From Apostichopus japonicus (lineage: Eukaryota > Echinodermata > Holothuroidea > Aspidochirotida > Stichopodidae), in the NCBI RefSeq assembly GCF_037975245.1, contig NC_092568.1, positions 37,848,501 to 37,908,500 of the forward strand: a DNA stretch of 60,000 nucleotides. Direction: 5' to 3'. A program made the translations under genes and the position numbers. Shown here in pieces: positions 1 through 9,905 of the stretch. The first letter of the stretch is position 1. Each line of letters starts with the position of its first letter. The notes under the pieces are model-generated. The model saw only the letters and a program-made list of their open reading frames with translations. It ran no database searches and was not told the origin of the DNA.

Positions 1-64
1 CATCCTACCAGACTACTCAGCACATTTCTCAGGCTAGTTTAAGTGAGTGGTGGAAATAAATAAA

Positions 65-838
65 TCAACGATGAAACAATGAATAGTTAGTGTTCCCTTC
101 TGAATCAATACTAACAGATTCATGCCGAAAGATCTCTTTAACACAGTAAGTGTTCTCTTCCAAATCAATACTAACAGAATTCCTTCTGAAAGATTCCTTT
201 AATACAGTAAGTGTTCCCTTCTGAATTAATACAAACGAAATCACTTTAACTAATTGTTCTGAATTCATACTGACAGCTCCATTGTAGTGTTCTCAGCTCT
301 TCCAATTCAATGCTTACATATTATCTTACATAAATTGTTCTTTGGGAATCATAATTGTTAGAGTACCTAATGGTAAGTATTCTGAATTCATACTTACAAA
401 ATCCCATATAAAATGTTTCTGAATCCATACTTACAAAATCCATCATAAAACATGTTCTGAATCCATACTTACAAAACCCCTTACAAAAAGTGTTCTGAAT
501 CCATACTTACAAAATCCCTTATAAAATGTTTCTGAATCCATACTTACAAAATCCATCATAAAACATGTTCTGAATCCATACTTACAAAACCCCTTACAAA
601 AAGTGTTCTGAATCCATACTTACAAAATCCCTTATAAAATGTGTTCTAAATCCATACTTACAAACACCTTTATAAAATGTGTTCTGAATCCATACTTATA
701 AAATCCATCATAAAACATGTTCTGAATCCATACTTACAAAATCCCTTATAAAATGTGTTCTGAATCCATACTTACAAAATCCATCATAAAACATGTTATG
801 AATCCATACTTACAAAATCCCTTACAACAAGTCTTCTG
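65..838. repeat. Minisatellite, unit about 38 bp (KIF6 intron 11)
   Basis: From about 370 to 838 a unit with the core GAATCCATACTTACAAAA recurs roughly every 38 bp, about 12 times, alternating between variants ending in CATCATAAAACATG and CCCTTATAAAATG. Looser copies at longer spacing (about 60 bp) occupy 65-300. Open frames across it are not coding. Confidence 0.9.
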
Positions 839-923
839 AACGGAAACCAAATCTCGACCATGTCTCTTTAGAAAATTTTTTGATTTTAACCACTTATTTT
901 TTATATTCTAATCAGAATCTTAC

Positions 924-1027
924 CTTTCCAAATCTTCTGCAGACAGTATATCTGTTCTTTGGTCCTCTGATGTAAGAGATAGTTGGTTTTTTAATTCCTG
1001 GATTTCACCTTTTAATCTTGCAATCAT
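924..1027 (-). CDS. KIF6: KIF6 coding exon 11 (neck / start of coiled coil)
   Basis: 104 nt encoding [18 protein letters not shown] and then [17 protein letters not shown], aligned with the human neck segment containing KRLQKEIQELKDELAM. The acceptor is ATTTCAG and the donor GTAAGA (phase 2). The next exon is not in the window. Confidence 0.88.
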
Positions 1028-4000
1028 CTGAAATGATTGAACAACAAACATTATGACTGAGCCATTTTGCCATTTTATGGGAGGTTGTGGATTCCAACTC
1101 TGGCCAACTGAAATACGGTGGGTTGTTCATCCAGGAAAAGTCCATGGATTTCCCATTTGAACTAGACTTCCAGATTGTAAGAAATAAACAAGCGAGCAAA
1201 AACTGTAAAGTAGATACCCACCCGATAATACACACAACTGTCAATAACACATATTGTTAGCTCTTCCTTGTCCCAATTTCCTTAACATTGTGATTTCTGT
1301 TGATGACTAAATATATTGTCTAGCTCTAGCACGTACATAAACTTGTGGTGAAATTCAGTTATCAAATATTGTATTCGGTTTAATTAAATTGCTCAAAATT
1401 TTTCCCGTTTCACAATGAGAAAAGTCAGTTGTAATCAGAGCAAAGTGCTTCTCTATCTACTACATACTGAAACAATGTACTTTTAATACTGAAATTACAG
1501 GGCATTGACCAAGATTTTTAAATATGTTTAAGAGCAAAATTATAGAGTTATCCTGTGCTTGCTTCTGATCCTGACCACTTTGTAATGTGTGTTGTTTGCA
1601 CCTAATAAATACTTCTCCTTTTTAAAAATTTGTAGTAGGTATGTATAGCAGGTTCTTATATTGTAAGTATATAGTAGGTATTTATAGTAGGTACTTATAT
1701 AGTAGTTACCTATTGTAGGTTCTTATATAGTAGGTACTTATATAGTAGGTTCTTATAGTAGGTACTTATATAGTAGGTACTTATAGTAGGTATTTATATA
1801 GTAGGTACTTATAGTAGGTATTTATATAGTAGGTACTTATAGTAGGTATTTATATAGTAGGTACTTATATGGTAGGTACTAATAGTAGGTACTTATATAG
1901 TAGGTATATAGTAGGTACTTATAGCAAGGACTTTTACAGTAGGTTCTTATATGGTAGGTATATAGTAGGTACCTATAGTAGGTTTATAGTAGGTACTGAA
2001 ACAGTAGATACTATTCCAGTACACATTGCTTCCATGGAGCACCTCAAAGGAGGCAGCAATATCGGGGCTCTTTATATTTACAGACAACCTTACCACTTTT
2101 GGATCCAATTCTTCATTCAAAAAGGCATCATTTTTAATGCGAGCAACTCTCTGGGCAAATCTACACGTCGAAATCGACTCCTGCAAGATAAAAAACATTT
2201 AAATGGAATATATATGAGATGCTTGTTACACATAACTAATAGTCTTGGCAACACAGGATGCTTCAGGCCCTCAGCAACCAACCTTGGACACATATTATTA
2301 AAATATCAATACTGTTATGATGAGACTCTCTTTATGATCTATCAGGGGCTATCACCAAAATGAGAGTAATTTGATGGTCAAAGGACAGTAGTGGATGACG
2401 TCCGATTTATTAAGCAATAGCAAATGATTAAACTAGTTGATGAAACTCATTGGTACCTATTGATGGAACTGTTCCGGTCTCTTGCCTTCTCCATCGTATT
2501 GTTTTGGGATTTTTTGTACATGTTTTTGTAATTTTATAATTTTCAAACAGACTTTTGCTTTGCAAATATTCATAGGACATGATATACCCTACAATTTAAA
2601 ATTAACTTTGATACTGCAATTCATGAAGTCTTTATCTGTTTACATTTAAGACAACTGTATCTACAAAATTTGAAATGAATCAATGACTTTCCCACTGGGC
2701 TTTATTCTTCCCCTCTGGGAAAAAATATACTCACATCAATATTCTTTTTCTCGGCCGAGCAGGTGGCAATCATGGAAGTCATACAGTTTCCTCCCAGACT
2801 GTCTCGCAGTACAGAGGTCATCATAGAGTTACGGTACGGTATGTGCTGACGAGTCTTTTCTGATAGGGCTACAATCACCTGATGTCAGAAAATAGTGCGA
2901 ATGAATTAAATTGAAAAGTAATGATGATGTAAATAATTTTTGAATTCAAACAATTTTTATTTTCATACATTTCATATCATATTGAATGTGGTAACAAGGT
3001 AAGGATGGTGGAAGTTTGGTTGGGGTCCTCGACTGCCAATTTTTTGTTATCACAGATGGATGATGAATCATAAAAAACATTCATATCCTTTAATTTGAGG
3101 TGAAACTTTCAACCATAATAAACAAAAACTCTTGACTCGACATCAAAATTGTTCTGATAAATAGGAAAGGAAAGTTTGGGTAATGAATGTATCTCCAATG
3201 GTTCAAAAAAACAAACTCAGAATTTACCTGCTCCAAGTAATGCAGTGATAAGTTGATATACTTGGCCTCAGTTAACAGATTCCCTCCAACACCTGTCTTG
3301 CCTATTCTCTCAGATCTGTGGAATTGAAGAAGCAAAATCATTTATGATCTTCTATTAACTACCCTGGTTATTCAAATGTTTTTGCATAGTGACCCCAATT
3401 TGGACCTTCATCATCTTAGTGACCCTCCAGTGTTACGGCCTGGGTAAGGGGTCTATGCCAAGGAATCCCCACCCCCCCTCACTTGAGATATTGTTATGTG
3501 ATTAAGGGCACTTAGTTGCAGAATGGTGTTATATTTTGCAAATAACAATCTGGCATTGTACAACAAGAAATTTTCCTTCTGTTCTTAACCAAAGTAATTA
3601 AGATGGTAGAAATCTGATGAAAGTGACTCCTCACCCAGCGAGATCCACCAGATGAAGCTTTGCTCTTTTCATCGTGGCGGAACCTGCCTCTCGTCTGGAC
3701 ACGTGAATGGTAAAGATGCAATGTGACCTGGTTGATGCTTGGTTCATTGGAGTCTGAAGAAATATGTCAAAATGAAGAAAAAACAAATATTATTGACATA
3801 AACTACAACTGAACTGATCAAATTGTCAAACAAGACAAGAAAACATATCTACTCTTCTCCTTCAAATGGTTCATTGAATCTGGAATGACACATTTGAGTG
3901 CCACAGACACATCTGCAATGTATTAGCATACCACATCATCGATCTTGGTAACCCAAAGATGATTATGGCTACCCCACATTGACACGAAGGTGATTAGTAA

Positions 4001-7000
4001 TAAAAACCTCAAAGCAACTGGTTTGGGCATTGACATAGGAAGACACTTACCTGTCTCCTAAACAATATACACTCTGACCTACCTATAATTCAATAATAAT
4101 GTACAGTCCTCCCCCCACCCAACCATATCCCTTCCAGTCAATGTCCTCTCCCCCCCACCCACCCATATCCCTTCCGGTCAATGTCCTCCCCCCACCACCT
4201 ATATCCCTTCCGGTCAATGTCCTCCCCCATCCACCTATATCCCTTCCGGTCAATGTCCTCTCCCCCACCCACCCATATCCCTTCCGGTCAATGTCCTCCC
4301 CCCACCCACCCATATCCCTTCCGGTCAATGTCCTCCCCCCACCCACCCATATCCCTTCCGGTCAATGTCCTCCCCTCACCCACCCATATCCCTTCCGGTC
4401 AATGTCCTCCCCCCACCCACCCATATCCCTTCCGGTCAATGTCCTCCCCCCACCCACCCATATCCCTTCCGGTCAATGTCCTCCCCCCCACCCACCCATA
4501 TCCCTTCCGGTCAATGTCCTCCCCTCACCCACCCATATCCCTTCCGGTCAATGTCCTCCCCCCACCCACCCATATCCCTTCCGGTCAATGTCCTCCCCTC
4601 ACCCACCCATATCCCTTCCGGTCAATGTCCTCCCCCCACCCACCCATATCCCTTCCGGTCAATGTCCTCCCCCCACCCACCCATATCCCTTCCGGTCAAT
4701 GTCCTCCCCCCACCCACCCATATCCCTTCCGGTCAATGTCCTCCCCCCACCAACCCATATCCCTTCCGGTCAATGTCCTCCCCCCACCCACCCATATCCC
4801 TTCCGGTCAATGTCCTCCCCCCACCCACCCATATCCCTTCCGGTCAATGTCCTCCCCCCACCCACCCATATCCCTTCCGGTCAATGTCCTCCCCCCACCC
4901 ACCCATATCCCTTCCGGTCAATGTCCTCCCCCCACCAACCCATATCCCTTCCGGTCAATGTCCTCCCCCCACCCACCCATATCCCTTCCGGTCAATGTCC
5001 TCCCCCCCACCCACCCATATCCCTTCCAGTCAATGTTCTCTCCCTTCCAGATCTGCTATCCCAATGAGAGAGGAATCACATTGACAATGAATCCTACAGT
5101 AATGTTACCTCTGCAATCATTCTGTTGGTATCGCCCAGAAACAAGAGGTTGAGGGCCTCCTCCTCGCTGGATGCAGGATGGAGGGATAGGTTTTTGAGAT
5201 GCATGTTACCATCATTGTCCTCCATTAATGACACTTTTCTGTATCAGGAATAAAACAAGAACTAAAAGTTATGCAATTCTTATTTCAAAGTTTGCATTTG
5301 AATTTCAAACTGAAATGGTGATATCGTTTCTATAAAGCATGTTTGAATATCACCATCCGCCAAAAACTTTTTTTCTGCATCAAACAATATGAAGGAACTT
5401 TATATTTATGAATATGCCCGTGTTGAAGCCAAAACTTCCCAAAGAAAGAGGAAGCAGACAACATCACAGAAAGTCGTCTGATATATTTTAGAGCGTAATT
5501 AAAAAGCCACTTGTAAAGCTGTGGGTAAAACTGCTATTCCCAACAAAACTTGTATTTCCACCCCTTTCGGTGAAAATGATGAATTTAAATTTCAAGCATT
5601 CCAGAAATGTTAGGAATATTAAAAAAGGCAGGGCATTAATCGAAAATTTTTGAAGTTCTGGTGTCTATAAATAGTATAGTCAAGAGGATACATGATTGAA
5701 ATTTAAGAACCAGATCAGATAAATCTAAATCATAATTATAAATCACAAACTAAGTTCCAATACATTATGAGGAAATTCCGGTCAATTTTTTTCAAAGAGC
5801 ACACACTTCTTTGGTCTTCTAATCAGCAGAGATGACAATCACAACTTTTCTATGACTACTTACTTTAACATCAGTGCTTTATTTTACTGATTTGTTTTCT
5901 TTACTTTGAAAGAGAAAGAAGAAGACTATAAACCATGCACAAAAATGTATTTGAACTTTCCCAGAGTATTAACAATGGTTGGTACGCTTGGCCTGATCAG
6001 TTTCAAGATAAGCAGGGCTTCACTAAGGAACTAGAAACAAAGCTAATAACATTGCAAATGAACAATATCAAAGGATTCTCCTTGCATACTTACGGTAGGT
6101 CTTCAAGTTTAGTAGCTTCATGTTTTGGATCCAGCAAGTCATAGCCACTATCGTTGTAAATCTCCAGATAGGAAATGTGAGTTGTGGAGACATAGTCAGG
6201 ACACTGAAAGGAAAAAACAATAATACGGAGAAACTTTGATAGTTATTTTTGGTCATTTGTCAAACCAGAAAAGATCCACACGATTGGAAACATCTTCCTG
6301 CCTATAAGCTATATCAAATGAAAAAATAGGTGAAGTATACATCCCAGCCCACATGAATCACTACATTTGTTTGCAAACCTGTGGGTTGATGGGATTCTGT
6401 ACTTGCATGTGGTCACTTCATTGAAACAAACTACCCAACAATTTAAGCTGTTTGACGAATTCCAATCTCACAAGCCGGTCATAATGGTGAGACTCCCTTC
6501 CAAAATCAATCCGGAAAATACACAGATGCAAAAAGGCCATTTCAGTTGCATACATATTTACATTCACAAACTACCATTGTTTGCTTTTGTTGATGCCATA
6601 AACAGAGACCAACTACCTGAATACTCTACCAAATGATAATTATGCTCCTTTGAAGCAACTAGTGAAGAAGTAACTTGACAAATAGTTGCAGGAAGAGAGG
6701 ATTAACAAACAGCTGGTTACCCAGGGTCAAAAGAATATTCTGGAATTTTATAAATTTGTACCTATGTGATCTTACCATCATGTACATCTTACCTTTGAGT
6801 TCTCTTCAAATATATAGCTCAGTGTTCGTGGTATGATTCCCCGGTCAATGTAACGCTCAGCCCCACCAGTGATGGTGAACGTTTTACCGCTCCCAGTCTA
6901 CCAGAGAGAAAAAGACAACTTGTATAAACGACAAAGAGCGTAAACACCAAAAGGTCAAGGTTATGAAATTCTCTTATTATGCTAGGACATTTTCACTTTT

Positions 7001-9895
7001 ATCATAATGTAAATAATGACTGGTAACTGTAACTTGTGCTGATACTGGTTGGGCATTTCATATGGTATATATTTAGATTGCAAAACACTGTACTGATTCA
7101 TTTGCCACTGGAAGCAGGGCAGTCTAAGGAATACTACTATAAATATGATTTATGAATCAAGTCAAAATACAGGACATGAAAGAAATCCTCATGTTAAACG
7201 AGTAATATGGAAAAATAGTTCAAGATAAATCATAGCCTTGTTTTGACCACGAAAGTCGACTTTCGCATGATCATGTTGGTATTTTAAATTTTGACCAAGG
7301 AAGGTGACAGTAAATACCTCCAATCTTAATGATTCCTTTTTTTCTTTTCTTTTATTTGAACAAACAACAGTGAAAGAAGTAGAAATTATGTACAAACCTG
7401 GCCATAAGCAAAGATTGTTCCATTGTAACCAGATAAGACACTGCAAAATAACCGGAGTTCAAAAAGTTTGAGATACATTTCCAAGGAAGGATACAGAGCA
7501 GTGATATCATACAGTTGATACAAGGGGAAATTCCAATTTTTATTTTTACCTTTACACTATCAAAACTTTAATGAAACATTCATAACTAAATGATATATTG
7601 CCAATCAAAAAATGTCATCTTTCACATCTATGAAATGAAAACCTGATACCACAAGTATAAGGCAAGGCTGCATCAAAACACTAGGTCTACATTAAGTAGA
7701 GTTTCTTGTAACTAATTATGATAAATTGCTTTCAAGAGAAGTACAAACTTTTTTCAAAAAAGTAGCACAAATGTTACAAATGAATTACTTTTGGTTATAA
7801 AGGGGGGAGGGGGTACAATGAGTTAAGGCATAGGTTTGGAAAAATACAAAACATTTAAATAAAAGCTGTTTACATACTATACATGATATTTTCAGAATCA
7901 TTTTTTCCAGTGTCCTGCACATACTTTCCCAAATTTTGCATTATTTTTTACCTTACTTTGAAATTGGTTCTCATATTTAATCAAAATGACACCCAGTGCC
8001 CACATAAAACTGACCTGTCTATCACATCCTTTGCTACATACTCAAAGACCTCATCTTGTTTCACATTCTGGTCAAAGGATCGTTCAAATTGAAAGGAATA
8101 TTCTTCTTTTTTGTTATTGATGAAACCCGCTGCTAGATCTTTGGGGACAGCAAACGAGAGCTTGGTACCAAAATCATCATTTTCTTCTATGTCATACAAC
8201 TGAAGAGAGAAATTGACAAATTGCATTTCGTTTTGGTGGGGTGAATGGGGCTGAATCATAATAGTTGGAATGAACATATAGAAGTCCTGCAAGTGCTGCT
8301 CTCATAAAAAAAATAGAAAACAGAAGAAATACTATGAAATGTGCTATGAACACTGAAAAATGAGAATTAATATGGATTACAGGTCATCCTTTTTTGACAT
8401 TGATGTAAGAATTGGTGACAAGCAAAATACTAATAATTTGGAAGGAATTCAGAAATTATGACTACAGAATGCTGTAAAGAGTTCAGATAGGTAGACAATG
8501 AATAGTTTATTTCGGAGGTGTCCATTAGAAACTCACAAATATAATTGGCTCTTACTATGATAACATTTTCATTTGAGATTCTGGTTACAAATTGAAGATA
8601 GCTAGAACTTTCTACTGGCCTATTGAAGACAAGGAAACACAAATTTTGCATTTTGACACATTAAATTTATCCATTTACCATAAGCTTTCACAGATGTATG
8701 CATACTCTTAAAGGTATTTTGTTCTTTGGTTAGTTCATTTTGATGCTGGTCTAAACCTTTCTAATCTCATTCTGGTAAAATGTATTCAAACCATCAATAA
8801 AATCACATAATTGAAAGAAAAAAAAAGAAGTAGAACAGTAAAATCAAAGTTGTCATACACTATCCGACTAGTATAGTCAGTATTGCGAAGTTCGGCATAC
8901 TGCGAAGTTCGGACACCCTAAGAAATACACGATTTCACCATGAAAACCTACAGGAAGAGCCAAATTTCACCAAAAAGTACGAAGCTACAGTTATTTTCTC
9001 TCCAAAATGACCCGTGTGCAAGAAATTACTTACATATTTGTCAATAAAATGACGAAGATCTATGAAGTCTGTTATAATTACTGAAAGAGCAACTGCGCCA
9101 CCAATTTTATCACCAGCGCCACACTGTGGGTTGCGTGTCCGAACTTCGCAATACTCTAGCAAAGAAATACCAGTTCCACAATCACGAAGAATCTTCTTGG
9201 AAAACAACGTAAAAACAGTTTGCAGGAAAGAAAGTTTGGCCGTGTATTGTGCTATAACACAATTCTCCCACCATATGAAGTATATTTTCAGGTGATTTAT
9301 ACCAGAAGATTTAGTTTTGGGTTGTTTTAAGTCTTAAGTGTCCAAACTTCGAAGTCACCATGCTACTACTGATACTAGGCTAGTAAGTAGCCTTGTTGAT
9401 TACATATAAGTTTCTCTGGCAATATTTCAGATGTGTATTGAACTTGCAGAAGACATCAAGAGAGTTGTATTTCATAGACCTACATGAGTGAGCATTTCCT
9501 ACCAGTACCAGTGGTACCACTACACACGGCCTAAGTTAGGTTAAGTTAGGCATGGCCTACCAATCCCATATCATTATATCAGAAAATTGATGAATAACAA
9601 TTACAACTTAGCCTAGTCTTATAAGAGTTTGCCTAGGCTAGAGCTCACCCACAATTAACAAGATCTTCACACTATCGTCAGGAAGCTTAATTCTTCTACG
9701 TTAGGCAGAGCAACTGGCATTTTGTTGTATAACTAGGCTAGTATAACTATAAGTTAAACGTAGGCTAAAGTATTAAGCTAACGTAGTTACGGCTTATACT
9801 AGCCTATATCCCAATGACAGTAGCCGAGTCCTTACACCAGTTCTGGCTCTGGTTGGCTTGATCCGACAAAATATTTTGATTCCTTGCTTCACCAT
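924..9895 (-). CDS. KIF6: KIF6-like kinesin, 5' part (11 exons, gene runs off the left edge)
   Basis: This is a kinesin-9 family motor that moves along microtubules using ATP; family members act in cilia and flagella. Joined exons are 9895-9836, 8199-8015, 7440-7398, 6897-6793, 6203-6094, 5238-5109, 3753-3635, 3315-3228, 2878-2735, 2180-2094 and 1027-924, giving about 391 residues in one open frame with all splice phases agreeing. The ATP-binding P-loop GQTGSGKT is at residues 95-102, switch I NQASTRSH at 215-222, switch II DLAGSE at 248-253, and the YRNSMMT motif lies in exon 9. The segments around [15 protein letters not shown] and [13 protein letters not shown] match KIF6 as I remember it better than KIF9. 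The start is the ATG at 9895 because its MVK beginning fits the family and its context is good (A at -3, G at +4). The coiled-coil tail and stop lie outside the window. No coding break is seen, so the gene looks functional. Confidence 0.95.
1636..1996. repeat. Minisatellite of TATAGTAGGTACTTA units (KIF6 intron 10)
   Basis: About 360 bp built from TAGTAGGTA words joined by CTTATA, TTTATA or ACTTATAT, so the spacing varies (13-30 bp). It begins about 97 nt beyond the exon 10 donor in the direction of KIF6 transcription. A frame reading through it into the exon complement is an artefact. Confidence 0.9.
2094..2180 (-). CDS. KIF6: KIF6 coding exon 10 (end of motor)
   Basis: 87 nt encoding [20 protein letters not shown], the last helix of the motor, then NEELDPKV. 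The donor GTAAGG at 2093 is followed about 97 nt later by a TAGTAGGTA-type minisatellite. Confidence 0.94.
2735..2878 (-). CDS. KIF6: KIF6 coding exon 9
   Basis: 144 nt, phase 0 at both ends, encoding [20 protein letters not shown] and then [20 protein letters not shown]. This is the conserved microtubule-binding and core region of the motor. Confidence 0.95.
3228..3315 (-). CDS. KIF6: KIF6 coding exon 8 (switch II / helix alpha4)
   Basis: 88 nt encoding [19 protein letters not shown] then [10 protein letters not shown], nearly the same as the KIF6 switch II helix. The acceptor is CCACAG and the donor GTAAAT. The next exon follows in phase 0. Confidence 0.95.
3635..3753 (-). CDS. KIF6: KIF6 coding exon 7 (switch I)
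   Basis: 119 nt starting [18 protein letters not shown] (switch I) and ending at KLHLVDLAG, so the switch II codons are split between exons 7 and 8. The acceptor is TTCAG and the donor GTGAGG. Confidence 0.94.
4108..5050. repeat. 36-bp minisatellite, about 25 units (KIF6 intron 6)
   Basis: I count 25 occurrences of the core CTTCCGGTCAATGTCCTC (first and last with CCAGTCAATG), each joined by a C-rich spacer CCCCACCCACCCATAT. Differences between units are few, which points to recent expansion. On the KIF6 sense strand each unit reads GGGATATGGGTGGGTGGGG, a canonical G-quadruplex pattern. All three plus-strand frames are open only because the unit lacks stops and its period is a multiple of three. 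Confidence 0.95.
5109..5238 (-). CDS. KIF6: KIF6 coding exon 6
   Basis: 130 nt completing the PKV junction and encoding [19 protein letters not shown] followed by [12 protein letters not shown]. The donor at 5108-5107 lies only about 57 nt before a large G-rich (on this strand) minisatellite in the intron. Confidence 0.94.
6094..6203 (-). CDS. KIF6: KIF6 coding exon 5
   Basis: 110 nt encoding a stretch with [19 protein letters not shown], the conserved YLEIYN strand of kinesin motors. It has a CTTTCAG acceptor, a GTAAGT donor and ends in phase 2. Confidence 0.94.
6793..6897 (-). CDS. KIF6: KIF6 coding exon 4 (P-loop)
   Basis: 105 nt, phase 0 at both ends. It starts with [16 protein letters not shown], so the nucleotide-binding loop is assembled from exons 3 and 4, and continues with [15 protein letters not shown]. 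The donor is GTAAGA. Confidence 0.95.
7398..7440 (-). CDS. KIF6: KIF6 coding exon 3
   Basis: A 43-nt exon encoding [14 protein letters not shown], which runs into the first residues of the P-loop. The acceptor is TTTTGCAG and the donor GTTTGT. The phases fit exons 2 and 4. Confidence 0.92.
8015..8199 (-). CDS. KIF6: KIF6 coding exon 2
   Basis: 185 nt preceded by a pyrimidine-rich tract and CAG, ending at a GTCAGT donor (phase 2). The encoded part of the motor includes [19 protein letters not shown] and [17 protein letters not shown], typical of the region before the P-loop in KIF6. Confidence 0.93.
8870..9385. mobile_element. Putative short inverted-repeat element (KIF6 intron 1)
   Basis: AGTATTGCGAAGTTCGG at 8879-8895 is matched in inverted orientation by 9139-9155, and a second copy TGCGAAGTTCGGACACC lies at 8900-8916. 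A more diverged inverted copy sits at 9338-9354. The arrangement resembles a MITE or a foldback with nested termini. No clear target-site duplication was found and no coding capacity is seen. Confidence 0.45.
9836..9895 (-). CDS. KIF6: KIF6 coding exon 1
   Basis: The exon encodes 20 residues beginning [14 protein letters not shown], the first beta strand of the kinesin motor. It ends in phase 0 at a GTAAGG donor. A second ATG lies 10 nt upstream (9905-9903), out of frame and in a weak context. The 5' UTR extends to the right of 9895; its limit and the promoter are not defined by the sequence. Confidence 0.85.
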
Positions 9896-9905
9896 CGTTA
9901 AACAT

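Noticed and set aside
1869-2363. Plus-strand frame of 164 codons
   Set aside because: It crosses a minisatellite and the complement of KIF6 exon 10.
4108-5050. CRISPR-like array
   Set aside because: Spacers are identical rather than unique, and the genome is eukaryotic.
4099-5152. Long proline-rich open frames of up to 323 codons
   Set aside because: They exist in three frames across a 36-bp minisatellite without stops and have no counterpart protein; they lie antisense in a KIF6 intron.
924-9895. Assignment to KIF9 instead of KIF6
   Set aside because: The switch II helix and motor C-terminus match KIF6 words remembered more closely; a phylogeny would settle it.
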